A stretch of 6,385 bases of DNA from Balneolales bacterium (lineage in GTDB: Bacteria > Bacteroidota > Rhodothermia > Balneolales > Natronogracilivirgulaceae): positions 1-6,385 of the forward strand of contig SLLW01000421.1 in assembly GCA_007133875.1 (NCBI GenBank), in the 5' to 3' direction. Every line of letters starts with the position of its first letter. Positions within the stretch are counted from its first letter, which is position 1. This document shows, in pieces, positions 6,254-6,385 of the stretch. The position numbers were made by a program, and so were the translations under genes. The notes under the pieces are model-generated. The model was given only the letters and a program-made list of their open reading frames with translations, ran no database searches and was not told the DNA's origin.

Positions 6254-6385
6254 TTACGGTTGTGTGGTGTACATATCGGGCAGATCGTCTTCCAGAATAA
6301 TCAGCGGATCCTCGGTGAATTGGATGAAATCATACTCGGCGGGATGTCCGGGGTAAGGGGTATAGAAGTGATCCTGGCGGTCGGT
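6254..6385 (-). CDS. 3' end of an unrecognised gene, cut by the window edge
   Basis: On the minus strand a frame enters from the right edge and runs 43 codons without a stop to TAA at 6254-6256. The visible tail starts TDRQDHFYTPYPGHPAEYDF and ends LEDDLPDMYTTQP. It uses codons like the neighbouring genes (many ending in C or G) and closes right before the terminator of the convergent lipoprotein gene, which is the normal arrangement for a real gene end. The acidic, tyrosine- and proline-rich tail is not one I recognise, and no function is proposed. Confidence 0.65.
   Translation of the reverse strand, partial: TDRQDHFYTPYPGHPAEYDFIQFTEDPLIILEDDLPDMYTTQP

Overview
The window looks like ordinary chromosome from a Gram-negative, diderm bacterium, most likely of the Bacteroidota/Balneolota/Rhodothermota group. 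This is inferred from three things: a Tat-type signal on the first gene, a lipoprotein signal with an acidic stretch after the cysteine on the fourth, and weak or absent Shine-Dalgarno sequences in front of most genes. No rRNA, tRNA, insertion sequence, integrase, phage gene or CRISPR array is visible.

Layout, left to right. 1-115 is a leader with no firm feature. 116-1066 (+) is an aldo/keto reductase with a twin-arginine signal and a complete catalytic tetrad. 1152-3110 (-) is a long-chain fatty-acid-CoA ligase of the AMP-binding family, convergent with the reductase. 3117-3515 is a 400-base non-genic stretch. It holds a nested tandem repeat (45-bp units made of 22- and 23-bp half units, 3191-3340) and, nearer the next gene, a small open frame whose ATG overlaps the TAA of that gene. 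3516-4478 (-) is a Gfo/Idh/MocA-family NAD(P)-dependent dehydrogenase of the dihydrodiol/xylose-dehydrogenase-like type. 4479-4570 is an AT-rich divergent promoter region. 4571-6190 (+) is a lipoprotein that joins a small beta-repeat domain to a ComEC/Rec2-like metallo-beta-lactamase domain, followed by a convincing intrinsic terminator at 6201-6243. 6254-6385 (-) is the 3' end of a further gene that runs off the right edge.

The genes alternate in strand and do not form one pathway or an obvious operon: two are NAD(P)-dependent oxidoreductases, one activates fatty acids, and one is a predicted extracytoplasmic hydrolase. I found no clear new multi-gene system. The items most worth a second look are the nested repeat array upstream of the acyl-CoA synthetase, the secreted ComEC-type hydrolase without its channel, and the exported aldo/keto reductase.
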